A DNA stretch of 64,000 bases from assembly GCA_963832355.1 (NCBI GenBank), contig CAWHTX010000014.1, positions 496,001 through 560,000 on the forward strand, in the 5' to 3' direction. The notes beneath the pieces are model-generated. The model was not told the DNA's origin, searched no databases, and saw only the letters and a program-made list of their open reading frames with translations. Each line of letters starts with the position of its first letter. Position 1 is the first letter of the stretch. The translations under genes were made by a program, and so were the position numbers. The DNA comes from DATFVA01 sp963832355 (GTDB lineage: Bacteria; Bacteroidota; Ignavibacteria; Ignavibacteriales; Ignavibacteriaceae). This document shows, piece after piece, positions 55,466 to 64,000 of this stretch.

Positions 55466-58400
55466 AACGGGGCTAACATTAATCCTGTCCTTTTTAGTTA
55501 GTTCGCTTCTGTTTCCTCAATCAACCTATTTCATAAAATATAAAGACAATGTTTCCAAACAGGAAATAGAAAGTAAAATTCAAACACAGCAATACCTTCC
55601 ATCGGGTAAATCCTTCAGCTTCTCAAACCTCACTCCCAAAGTTAACTATCTCGCGAAAGGCATGGCCAAACAGAATGAAGTTCTGGGCAGGATCATAAAA
55701 GTAACATTTGATAAAACGGTTGATGAATCTTCATTCCTTGCTCTTCAGAATGAAGATCCCTCAATCGAATACATTCAGCCATCTAATGTTTACAAGATGG
55801 AAATGACTCCGAATGACAGTCTTGTTGGGAATCAATGGGGACTTGAGAAGATAAAAGCCTTTGATGCCTGGGATATTACTGAAGGTGTGGATTCGGTTCT
55901 GCTTGCAATTATAGATACAGGAATAGACTATCTTCATCCTGATCTCCGCAATAAAATAAAGCTTAATCCCGGTGAAATGGGAACAGACTCCAACGGACGT
56001 GATAAAAGGTCTAATGGGATTGATGATGACAACAACGGGTTTATTGATGATTACCAGGGATGGGATTTTACAGACCGTGTAGGATTTCCTTTTGATTCTT
56101 CCGGGGGCGACTATCTAACCTGGGATAATAATCCTATGGATGAATATGGTCATGGTACCTTTATAGCAGGTATCGCTGCAGCCGAGACAAACAACTTAAC
56201 CGGCATTGCAGGAACTGCTCCTAATATAAAAATATTAAATCTGAGAGCGTTCGATCCCGGCGGATACGGGGAAGAGGATGATGTGGCTGCGGCGATTTTG
56301 TATGCAGTTAAAATGGGCGCAAAAGTTATAAACATGAGTTTTGGTGATAATTCATTCTCTTATGTGTTGAGAGATGTTATCAGATATGCTTATTCAAGAA
56401 ATATAGTGCTGGTCGGATCCGCAGGTAACTCTGGTTCGAATGAACCTCATTATCCATCGGGATATTCTGAGGTTATGTGTGTCGGCAACTCAACTCAGGA
56501 AGATTATCGTTCCTCTAATTCCAACTATGGCTCTACACTTGACCTGATGGCTCCGGGAACCCAGATATTTACAACGGCAATGGATAACGGATATGCATAT
56601 GTTTCCGGTACATCGGCTTCCTCTCCATTTGTATCGGGTGCTGCCGCTTTGATCCTCTCCCAAAATCCATTCACTAATGAGGAAGTGAAACAGATATTAA
56701 AAAGTTCGTCCGATGATATCGGGACTCCCGGCTGGGATATTTATACCGGGGCAGGCAGACTTAACCTCTACAATGCACTGAACGTCGGTGCTCCGTCAAT
56801 AATTAAATTTGTTAACCCGACTCAGGATTATTCAACTTACCAGGACTCAATCCGGATAATCGCAACCATACTGTCACCTTATTTTGTGAACTATCAGCTT
56901 GATTACGGGTACGGGCTGAATCCGGATAACTGGATCTCTCTGATTTCCGACGGCAGAAATCAGTTTGCGAATAAACAGATATATACACTGGATATATCTC
57001 AGCTGCCAGATTCAGTGTATGGATTGAGAATACTTGTTAATCTGACTAATGGAAGAACTTTAGAAGAAAGGGTTAATTTCAATATAATAAGAGCTGCTCC
57101 CGAGGCTTTGCTTGTAACGCTGGGGCCGGCACTGTATGGTGAAAAGGCGACAGTTCTTGCGTCGGTATATACAAATCAGCCCTGTGTAACCAAAATGTTT
57201 TACAGGAAACTTGGATCTGCCGGGAGTTTTGATTTTGTAACTCTTGATGGTTTTAATACAAATAACCAGTTTGTGAAGAACGTTCATTACGGCTTTATTC
57301 CGAAGCAGCTTGTGGAGCAGAATTCGGTCTATGAAATATACATGCAGGCTGAGAACCTGGTGGGGAAAAAGACCACAATACTTGATCCTTCGGGGCAGGA
57401 CTCGATATTCGTAATTCCGGTAGATTACAATGCCGATATGGCTGCGGAATACGTTCAGCCTTTCAGTCTGCCTAAGGGAAGTATTTACGAGGATCCGGTC
57501 AACTTTATTAGTATTGATTTTAATGAAGTTTTATCGCGTCAGTTTTATAACTCGGAGGATGTTTATTATACGCTTTATAAATTAAATAATAATGATTCTT
57601 TATTGCCTGTTGATTCAGTGAAGAATAAGCTGCCCCGTGATGTGGGTGATTTCAACAACAACGGAAAAACTGATCTGCTAAGCTCGAATATCGGAACTGG
57701 TTACATCGATGAGCAGACGTCGGCAGGCACATTTGCGCTTCAGAATAAATTCACCGATTCATCAGATACATTTTGGCCGGCTCTCTCCGATGATCTCGAT
57801 GGAGATGGCAAACCGGAAGTAATCGCTTTTGATCAGAATACAGATACTTCATTATCTGTGTGGGAGTTCGATAATAACCTTGCTCATACGGCCACAACTT
57901 CCCTCAGTAATTTCACTCCTGTAAGGTTTAACGGTAATATTATGGGACTGCCGCACTCGGTTGTTACTGATCTTGATAACGACGGGCATAAGGAATTCTG
58001 GATAATCGATGAGGAGGGAGACATTTTCAGTTATGAATCAGATGGAAATGGTGGTTATAATCCTTTTCTGCAGGATTCAACTTTATTTATGTCTTCTGCT
58101 GAGTTCCTGACTGCCGGAGATTTTGATGGTGACGGCCAGGAAGAAATTGCTGTCCTGCTTCATTCTCTTACTGCTTTTGATATTGCTCCGTTTTATATAC
58201 TTAATATCTATAAATATTCAGGTAATTCGTTACAGAATGTTTACCAGGAAGGATTTGTTGATGCATCAACAGAATTCAGCGGGGGTGGGACCTTCCGAAC
58301 TATAGATAACAGCATCCGCTTTGCCGATATCGATAACGATGGTGTAGATGAACTTATCCTGTTTGTGTTTCCTTATTCTTATATCTTCAAGTATGAGTTT

Positions 58401-59690
58401 GGTGACGTTAAAATAATCTCCTATAAAGAGAATATTAATTCTAATTCAATCTTTGTCGGCGATCTGAATAAGGACAATGTTCCGGAAGTTGCTTTCCCTA
58501 CAGAGACAGGCATTAAGTTCATAGAGTTTGCGGTATCGAATAAGGCCGGTACACCTTATAATCTTGCCGGTTACAGTGTCGATTCAACTACGGTTCAGCT
58601 TTCCTGGAGCGGCTCAGGACAGTTCTATTATATTTACAGAGGATTATCCTCAGATTCACTTAGTCTTATTGACTCTTCAGGCACTACCGACTATACTGAT
58701 TTTCAGGCGGCACCACGAAAAGAGTATTATTATTCTGTAAAGGGATATGATGTCACAAAACCCTACCATCTTTCAAATTTAAGTCCCGCTGTTCGTGTTT
58801 ATGCCCATACACCCGGCAGGGTAATATCAGTTGTCAGCAGAACACGCAGGAATATCCAGGTCACATTCTCGGAAAGAGTTAATAATACTATTGAGAACCT
58901 GGAATCATTTCTTGTATCAGGAATCGGATATCCTAATTCGGTTTCTCCGGCAAACCAGTATTCATATTTGCTCTCATACAGCAGAGATCTGTCAGTTGGT
59001 ACCAATACATTGATTACAAGCCGGTTGAAGGATTTTTATGGTTCCCCGATCCCTCCCGATACAACAGTATTCGATGTCGATTCAGTAAGCACACCCGAAG
59101 AATTCTTCGTAAGTTCATTTGAGGTCATTGATCCTTACAGAATAAGGATTGTCTTCAATAGGGAGGTGAATGCAACTTTAGCAAAGGATCCCGAAAACTA
59201 CAGCTTTGATCCGGCAAACAAAGTGACCAGTGTTGATGTAGATGCCTCAGACCCGAAAGTAATATACCTGAACCTGAAGGGGAACAACCCGGTAGGGTCG
59301 ATAGGGAAGGAGTATAGATTAAGGATTCTGAATCTTACATCAACCGACGGCGTTGTTATCAACTCCGGTGCCGGCAGTTATCTTGTATTAACAGGTTATG
59401 CAAAAGATTTGTCGGATGTTTACGTATATCCAAACCCGGCGAAAGCTGCATCGGGTAAAATGACTTTTGCCAACCTTCCGAAAAATGCTAAGATCATTAT
59501 ATGGAACCTTAACGGAATGCGCATGAATGAACTCGAAGAAACTGACGGGAACGGTGGAGTTGATTATAATATGAGGGATGAATCCGGCAAAGAACTGGGA
59601 AGCGGGATCTATATATACAGAATTGTAAGACTGGACGATTCTAATAATGAAGTTGAGGAAAAGATTGGTAAATTTGCCGTCATAAGATGA
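55455..59690 (+). CDS. Secreted subtilisin-like serine protease with FG-GAP and Fn3-like domains and T9SS C terminus
   Basis: 1411-residue exported protease. The ATG at 55455 behind AAAGGAG opens a signal peptide (LTLILSFLVSSLLFPQS). A propeptide follows (TYFIKYKDNVSKQEIES), then an S8 domain with the catalytic Asp (LAIIDTGIDYLHPDL), His (EYGHGTFIAGIAAAE) and Ser (SGTSASSPFVSGAAAL). Further on are at least five Ca-binding-like DxDxDG repeats (DLDGDGKPEV, DLDNDGHKEF, DFDGDGQEEI, DIDNDGVDEL, DLNKDNVPEV), Fn3-like domains, and a T9SS sorting domain (VYPNPAKAASG...GSGIYIYRIVRL). It lies between purF and pgsA with overlaps on both sides, an unexpected place for a surface enzyme. Confidence 0.9.
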   Translation: MNYKTGLTLILSFLVSSLLFPQSTYFIKYKDNVSKQEIESKIQTQQYLPSGKSFSFSNLTPKVNYLAKGMAKQNEVLGRIIKVTFDKTVDESSFLALQNEDPSIEYIQPSNVYKMEMTPNDSLVGNQWGLEKIKAFDAWDITEGVDSVLLAIIDTGIDYLHPDLRNKIKLNPGEMGTDSNGRDKRSNGIDDDNNGFIDDYQGWDFTDRVGFPFDSSGGDYLTWDNNPMDEYGHGTFIAGIAAAETNNLTGIAGTAPNIKILNLRAFDPGGYGEEDDVAAAILYAVKMGAKVINMSFGDNSFSYVLRDVIRYAYSRNIVLVGSAGNSGSNEPHYPSGYSEVMCVGNSTQEDYRSSNSNYGSTLDLMAPGTQIFTTAMDNGYAYVSGTSASSPFVSGAAALILSQNPFTNEEVKQILKSSSDDIGTPGWDIYTGAGRLNLYNALNVGAPSIIKFVNPTQDYSTYQDSIRIIATILSPYFVNYQLDYGYGLNPDNWISLISDGRNQFANKQIYTLDISQLPDSVYGLRILVNLTNGRTLEERVNFNIIRAAPEALLVTLGPALYGEKATVLASVYTNQPCVTKMFYRKLGSAGSFDFVTLDGFNTNNQFVKNVHYGFIPKQLVEQNSVYEIYMQAENLVGKKTTILDPSGQDSIFVIPVDYNADMAAEYVQPFSLPKGSIYEDPVNFISIDFNEVLSRQFYNSEDVYYTLYKLNNNDSLLPVDSVKNKLPRDVGDFNNNGKTDLLSSNIGTGYIDEQTSAGTFALQNKFTDSSDTFWPALSDDLDGDGKPEVIAFDQNTDTSLSVWEFDNNLAHTATTSLSNFTPVRFNGNIMGLPHSVVTDLDNDGHKEFWIIDEEGDIFSYESDGNGGYNPFLQDSTLFMSSAEFLTAGDFDGDGQEEIAVLLHSLTAFDIAPFYILNIYKYSGNSLQNVYQEGFVDASTEFSGGGTFRTIDNSIRFADIDNDGVDELILFVFPYSYIFKYEFGDVKIISYKENINSNSIFVGDLNKDNVPEVAFPTETGIKFIEFAVSNKAGTPYNLAGYSVDSTTVQLSWSGSGQFYYIYRGLSSDSLSLIDSSGTTDYTDFQAAPRKEYYYSVKGYDVTKPYHLSNLSPAVRVYAHTPGRVISVVSRTRRNIQVTFSERVNNTIENLESFLVSGIGYPNSVSPANQYSYLLSYSRDLSVGTNTLITSRLKDFYGSPIPPDTTVFDVDSVSTPEEFFVSSFEVIDPYRIRIVFNREVNATLAKDPENYSFDPANKVTSVDVDASDPKVIYLNLKGNNPVGSIGKEYRLRILNLTSTDGVVINSGAGSYLVLTGYAKDLSDVYVYPNPAKAASGKMTFANLPKNAKIIIWNLNGMRMNELEETDGNGGVDYNMRDESGKELGSGIYIYRIVRLDDSNNEVEEKIGKFAVIR

Positions 59691-60259
59691 GATATACTAT
59701 AGAAGAAATATCGACGCCTTCAAACCTGTTGTCAATGTTACGACTGGTTATGGCGGTTCCGCTCTGGTATCTGTTTGATTACCTCGGAAACCCCGGGATG
59801 AGAATAATCATCTTTGCAGTCTGTATAATTGCAGCTCTTACTGATATACTCGACGGCTATCTCGCAAGGAAATATGACCAGGTTACGGAATTCGGTAAAA
59901 TAATCGATCCATTGGCAGATAAAGTCGCTGTGGCCGCTATAATTATAAAATTATTTTTGATTGGTGAGATTCCCCCTTATTATTTTATTATGATAATTGC
60001 CAGGGATGTACTGATATTCCTTGGAGGAATATTTGTGGCCCGGAAAATCGGAAGAGTTCTTCCGTCCAATGTCCTCGGCAAGATAACAGTTATCGCGATC
60101 GGAATTGTGATATTGCTTGTCGCTCTTGGTATTCCAAAGGATTCCTTAATATATTTATCTTTTTATGGCCTGAGTATAATTTTAATCTTTGCATCCTTCA
60201 TCGGTTACATTATTCGGGCAGTGGAATTCTTAAATCGAAAGAAATATGAATCTGTTTGA
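59687..60259 (+). CDS. pgsA: CDP-diacylglycerol-glycerol-3-phosphate 3-phosphatidyltransferase
   Basis: 190-residue membrane enzyme of phosphatidylglycerol synthesis. The CDP-alcohol phosphatidyltransferase signature is complete: DILDGYLARKYDQVTEFGKIIDPLADK, with the D-x2-DG-x2-AR-x8-G-x3-D-x3-D spacing. Four to five hydrophobic helices follow. Overlaps the protease stop by 4 bases and ftsY by 14. Confidence 0.92.
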   Translation: MRYTIEEISTPSNLLSMLRLVMAVPLWYLFDYLGNPGMRIIIFAVCIIAALTDILDGYLARKYDQVTEFGKIIDPLADKVAVAAIIIKLFLIGEIPPYYFIMIIARDVLIFLGGIFVARKIGRVLPSNVLGKITVIAIGIVILLVALGIPKDSLIYLSFYGLSIILIFASFIGYIIRAVEFLNRKKYESV

Positions 60260-61181
60260 AAATATAAATTTCTCGAAATTAAAGGACGGGCTTTCAAAAA
60301 CCCGGACTAAAATCGTTAATACTATAAATGAAACCGTAACCCGAAAAGCAGTACTCGACGATAAAACTCTTGATGAGATTGAAGAAATCCTGATTACATC
60401 AGATATCGGATTCGATACTTCGGAAAGGATCATTGAGAGTGCCAGGGAGAGACTTCACAGCGAAAAGGACCGCAGTAAAATAAATATCCTCGAGACAGTA
60501 AAGAAAGAATTGATTGGTGTCCTCAATACTGAAACTCATTCAAACGGTAATGACATAGAAAAATATAAGCCATATGTAATTCTAATTGTTGGTGTTAACG
60601 GGGCAGGGAAGACGACCACGATCGGCAAACTGGCCCATAATTTCAAGAAGTCAGGACTGCGGGTCATCGTCGGAGCAGCCGATACATTCCGGGCAGCTGC
60701 CAATGAACAACTGGATATCTGGGCGGAAAGAGCCGGTGTTGAGATAGTTCAGAAAGGCAAAGGAGCAGATCCTTCCTCAGTTGCATTCGATACCATACAG
60801 AGAGCTGTTAAGGAAAAATACGATGTTGTATTGATAGACACAGCGGGAAGACTACATAATAAAGCCAACCTGATGGAGGAACTTAATAAAATCAGACGTG
60901 TAGCCGGAAAAGTGGTCGACCATGCTCCCAATGAAACTCTTCTTGTGCTGGATGGTACAACTGGACAGAATGCGCTAATACAGGCGGAGGAATTCTCAAA
61001 AGTCACCAATATATCCGGACTAATCATCACAAAACTGGATGGAACCGCAAAAGGCGGAGTCGTTTTCCAGATTTGCGCTAAACAAAAAATTCCCGTAAAA
61101 TATATAGGTGTCGGTGAAACTATTGATGATCTGCAGACATTTGATCCCGGCTTGTTTGTATCAGCGATATTTGAGAATTAA
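60246..61181 (+). CDS. ftsY: Signal recognition particle receptor FtsY
   Basis: 311-residue SRP GTPase that docks translating ribosomes at the membrane. It has the short N domain and NG core but no long acidic A domain. GTPase motifs: GVNGAGKTTTIGKLA (G1), ADTFRAAANEQL (G2), LIDTAGRLHNK (G3), TKLDGTAKGG (G4), and the closing GVGETIDDLQTFDPGLFV. It overlaps pgsA by 14 bases. The small membrane protein gene follows 17 bases later. Confidence 0.95.
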   Translation: MNLFENINFSKLKDGLSKTRTKIVNTINETVTRKAVLDDKTLDEIEEILITSDIGFDTSERIIESARERLHSEKDRSKINILETVKKELIGVLNTETHSNGNDIEKYKPYVILIVGVNGAGKTTTIGKLAHNFKKSGLRVIVGAADTFRAAANEQLDIWAERAGVEIVQKGKGADPSSVAFDTIQRAVKEKYDVVLIDTAGRLHNKANLMEELNKIRRVAGKVVDHAPNETLLVLDGTTGQNALIQAEEFSKVTNISGLIITKLDGTAKGGVVFQICAKQKIPVKYIGVGETIDDLQTFDPGLFVSAIFEN

Positions 61182-61198
61182 ATACCAGGTTAAGAACT

Positions 61199-61405
61199 AT
61201 GTTTATGAAAAAGCCAAATCATAGGGTTTTCGATTATACTCCGAGGTTTTACAACCCTGAAACGGACCCTGTAGAGCGCAAAAAGCGCCAGCTCGGGTTC
61301 AGGAGCCAGAGAAAACACGTTTCACGCAGAAAAAGTCCCATGCTCTGGATCATCCTGATAATGGCAATTGTCTTTATCCTCATAAAGCTCGGCAGGTTCT
61401 TCTGA
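61199..61405 (+). CDS. Small single-pass membrane protein
   Basis: 68 residues: a basic cytoplasmic part containing RVFDYTPRFYNPETDPVE and a lysine/arginine-rich stretch, then one C-terminal transmembrane helix (MLWIILIMAIVFILIKLG). No named family is recognised. The tail-anchored layout and the position right after ftsY, in a tightly packed operon, support a real gene, possibly linked to membrane insertion. The 253-base gap that follows has no clear feature. Confidence 0.7.
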   Translation: MFMKKPNHRVFDYTPRFYNPETDPVERKKRQLGFRSQRKHVSRRKSPMLWIILIMAIVFILIKLGRFF

Positions 61406-61658
61406 ACTCCGATTATTAAAGAATCTCCAACTACTTCCGCAAAAACCATTTGATACTGCCGCACAGGCTATTTAACGCATTACAAAAAGAAAATCAACGA
61501 ACCCGTTTCAACTAAAACAATACGATAAATATTTTAGGACAGCTGATTAGTTATGGTATGGTTTGAGGGGAGGAGTAGAATAAAAACCCGCTAAAAATGA
61601 AATAATCAAAGAAATAATAGTTTACATAATATATATTATCGGACAACCAGATTATAGA

Positions 61659-63758
61659 TTAATGATGGTCAAAAAACTCTTTCAGCTTTTCGTCCTTTCC
61701 GAATACAATCAGACTATCAGAATTTTTTAATTTATAATTTGGATCAGGAGTTTCGATTTCAGATTGGCTGTGGACATCAAAAGCATCCTTCAAATGTTTT
61801 ATCATAAGAACTTCTATTCCGTGAGAGTTCCTTAATTTCAGCTCCATTAAACTCTTGCCTAAAAAAGCATCAGGTAAATTAACTTCCATTATTGAATAAT
61901 CAGCTGCAACTTTTATTGGTCTTATCCTGTCGATCGTTTTCAATTCTTTCGCCAATCCTGAGGCCAGATCCTCTCTTAAAGATTCACGATTATATACTGA
62001 TATTACTTTTTGCCGTGTTATTGCTCCAAGTACTTTGGAAGGATTCTTTGAATCAACTACTGGAAATTGATCTACATTTAATTTCCCGAATAAATTTAAT
62101 ATGTAATCCAGATCATCGCTGGTATGAACAATTGTAATTTCAGGATTAGCCACATCTCGCGCTACAAGAACATTTTTAACTATTTCATATTCAGTTATAA
62201 TCGGTCTCATTTCATTTTCTGTAATAATTCCGCAAAGTTCACCCGTGGAATTAACTGTATAAAATGAACTGTTTGGACTTTCAACCAGCTGAACTATTAA
62301 CTTCGGCAAAGGTGTATTTTCATTTACCAGGTCAATCCTTTGCAAATCAACATCACTAACATTAATTGACCTTAACAGGTTTGCCATTCGTCCTTCGGAG
62401 ATCCTGAATCCTTCAGCTTCCAGATGCTGTGCCTGAACCGAACCTTTTAAAGCAATCTGAACAAACATGGAGCTAATGATCACAGCGAGCATTAGCGGAA
62501 GAATAAAAGTATAATCCTGCGTCATTTCAAATATAATCAGAATTGCAGAAATAGGGATTGTATTAGCACCTCCAAGAACTGCCCCCATTCCAACCAGTAC
62601 AAATTTACTTGTGTCTAAATTTAATCCCCATACTGAATTCAACAAAAATGCAAAAAGATATCCAACGCATGCTCCCATAAATAATGAAGGAGCAAATAAT
62701 CCTCCAAATCCACCCGAATTTAATATCAAGGGAACAAGCAGAAATTTCAATAAAAAGATTACAATTACTATCTGCCAGGCTAAAGAACTCTTTAATATTT
62801 CATTTATTGCCTCATAACCAATCCCGAAAATTTCTTTAAAGAAATATCCGCTTATTCCAACCAGTAAACCTACTGCCACCATTCCTAACCATTGCGGAAA
62901 TCTTTTCTTATATATCCTGTCCCTGAACAAGATATACAGCCAGTTTGAATACCGGATGAACAGGAAAGAAATAATACCTGCAAATAGTCCAAGGACAGCA
63001 TATAGATAGAGATAAGAATAATTCACTGTCTGGATTTGAAAATGAAAAACAGAAACATTACCAAGAAAAATTCTTGATACAGCACTGGCAGAAACAGTAG
63101 CCAGGATGAGTGAGGCAAAAGTTGGAGCGTGATAATCATTTAATAAGACGAGTTCAAATGCAAAGAAGATCCCTCCCAGAGGTGCATTAAAAATTGCTGC
63201 GATCGCCGCACCTGAACCTGCCGCCGTAAATATTCTTATACGTTCTTCTGAGATTCTTAACAGACTGCTTAGCTTACTTGCAATTCCCCCGCCTAACTGC
63301 GCAGCAGGACCCTCAGGACCAACTGTGCCGCCTGTTCCCATACAAATTATTGGAGCAATAAAATGAAATAAAGTTGTACGGAAAGAGATAAACCCCCCTC
63401 TTAACGCGACTGCTTTTATTACATCAGGAATGCCTTTGTGTTTTGCGATATCAGGAGCAGCCAGAATCATAAATGCCTGGATAAGCATACCTGCCGCAGG
63501 AATCAGAATTATAGCAGCTGTACCTAAAATGAATGGCTCAGAACCAGGCCGATCAAAGAATATTCTATTAAGCCAATCGATTGAGTTGTGAAAAAGTATG
63601 GCAGCTAAACCAACTACTATTCCGATTATAACAGAAATGAAACTAAATGTAGTATATTCCCCCCCAATAAATTTAGAAAATTTTTTCTGAAACTTTCTCT
63701 TTAATTGTTGGGACTTTACTATTAATCTTAAAAAAAATGTTTTGTTTTTTTTTATCAT
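61659..63758 (-). CDS. ClC-family chloride channel/transporter with CBS pair and TrkA-C domain
   Basis: 699 residues. The ClC membrane domain has the ion-selectivity motifs GTGGTVGPEGPAAQLG (GxEGP-type), GSGAAIAAIFNAPLGGIFFAFE and GGFGGLFAPSLFMGA. Two CBS modules follow (about 460-600), and then a C-terminal RCK_C/TrkA-C domain (MEVNLPDAFLGKSLMELKLR...NSDSLIVFGKDEKLKEFF), a combination that suggests regulation by nucleotides or small ligands. Whether it is a channel or proton antiporter cannot be decided from the sequence. Monocistronic on the minus strand. Confidence 0.9.
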   Translation of the reverse strand: MIKKNKTFFLRLIVKSQQLKRKFQKKFSKFIGGEYTTFSFISVIIGIVVGLAAILFHNSIDWLNRIFFDRPGSEPFILGTAAIILIPAAGMLIQAFMILAAPDIAKHKGIPDVIKAVALRGGFISFRTTLFHFIAPIICMGTGGTVGPEGPAAQLGGGIASKLSSLLRISEERIRIFTAAGSGAAIAAIFNAPLGGIFFAFELVLLNDYHAPTFASLILATVSASAVSRIFLGNVSVFHFQIQTVNYSYLYLYAVLGLFAGIISFLFIRYSNWLYILFRDRIYKKRFPQWLGMVAVGLLVGISGYFFKEIFGIGYEAINEILKSSLAWQIVIVIFLLKFLLVPLILNSGGFGGLFAPSLFMGACVGYLFAFLLNSVWGLNLDTSKFVLVGMGAVLGGANTIPISAILIIFEMTQDYTFILPLMLAVIISSMFVQIALKGSVQAQHLEAEGFRISEGRMANLLRSINVSDVDLQRIDLVNENTPLPKLIVQLVESPNSSFYTVNSTGELCGIITENEMRPIITEYEIVKNVLVARDVANPEITIVHTSDDLDYILNLFGKLNVDQFPVVDSKNPSKVLGAITRQKVISVYNRESLREDLASGLAKELKTIDRIRPIKVAADYSIMEVNLPDAFLGKSLMELKLRNSHGIEVLMIKHLKDAFDVHSQSEIETPDPNYKLKNSDSLIVFGKDEKLKEFFDHH

Positions 63759-63777
63759 TAATGAGAATCAGAATAAA

Positions 63778-64000
63778 TTATTTATAGGTAAAAAATCCCT
63801 CGCCTGATTTTCTTCCTAATTTCTTAGCTGCGACCATCTTCTTAAGGAGCGGACATGGTCTGTATTTCGGATCATTAAATCCTTCATACAGCACTTCCAT
63901 TATCGCAAGGCAGACATCAAGCCCTATAAAATCGGCCAGAGTCAAAGGTCCCATTGGATGATTCATTCCAAGCTTCATTACTGTATCTATATCTTCTGCT
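63778..64000 (-). CDS. 3-hydroxyacyl-CoA (3-hydroxybutyryl-CoA) dehydrogenase, C-terminal part (truncated by window edge)
   Basis: The visible end of a minus-strand gene that continues beyond 64000 in frame (AEDIDTVMKLGMNHPMGPLTLADFIGLDVCLAIMEVLYEGF...LLKKMVAAKKLGRKSGEGFFTYK). This is the C-terminal helical domain of 3-hydroxyacyl-CoA dehydrogenases, including the NHPMGPL.L.D..GLD substrate-side motif. It takes part in butyrate-type or beta-oxidation acyl-CoA metabolism. The NAD-binding half is outside the window. Confidence 0.9.
   Translation of the reverse strand, partial: AEDIDTVMKLGMNHPMGPLTLADFIGLDVCLAIMEVLYEGFNDPKYRPCPLLKKMVAAKKLGRKSGEGFFTYK

Overview
The window reads as a chromosomal segment of a member of the Bacteroidota-Chlorobiota group, most likely an Ignavibacteria-type bacterium. 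This is inference. It rests on secreted proteins ending in type IX secretion (T9SS) sorting domains with the NYPNPFNP-type motif, two korAB operons for 2-oxoacid:ferredoxin oxidoreductase, modest GC content, several weak Shine-Dalgarno sites, and envelope systems of a diderm (Lol, Mla, lipoproteins). No phage, plasmid, insertion sequence or CRISPR array was seen.

Layout. 1-10 kb: end of a DsbD-like thiol reductase, two paralogous korAB operons, nrnA and a leucyl aminopeptidase. 10-14.1 kb: a Lol-type lipoprotein export operon on the minus strand (its ATPase gene is frameshifted), then a tRNA cluster Pro(UGG)-Arg(UCU)-His(GUG)-Glu(UUC) with a terminator. 14.1-24.7 kb: accessory genes. These are an O-methyltransferase, an 11-bp tandem array, a decayed efflux-gene remnant, a lipoprotein, a three-domain DUF4242/cyclase-like/AraC regulator with a stand-alone DUF4242 partner, a degenerate receiver protein, mlaEFD, an encapsulated-ferritin/encapsulin pair and a cupredoxin-like lipoprotein. 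25.5-39.7 kb: a DUF4386 membrane protein, oxidoreductases, two T9SS cargo proteins (a YCF48-like propeller and a multicopper oxidase), an aminotransferase, crcB-DUF190, an NFACT protein and a POT transporter. 39.8-53.6 kb: mostly conserved housekeeping genes (PASTA protein, rpe, folP, cdaA, CHAD protein, UPF0173 hydrolase, parAB, argD-like gene, nadB, ppx, aroQ, HAD hydrolase, MerR regulator, tRNA-Pro(GGG)). 53.6-64 kb: a second 11-bp tandem array, then a tightly overlapping run purF-subtilase-pgsA-ftsY-small membrane protein, a ClC channel, and the end of a 3-hydroxyacyl-CoA dehydrogenase.

The most notable points are these. Two unrelated intergenic arrays share an exact 11-bp period. The DUF4242-cyclase-AraC regulator sits beside a stand-alone DUF4242 protein. 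The encapsulin iron-storage pair is complete. At least eight genes carry small frameshifts, densest at 33.6-38.7 kb, which look like either local sequence error or recent gene decay. Several of the broken genes (lolD, the NFACT gene, the argD-like gene) would be expected to be functional, so I favour sequence error for part of them.
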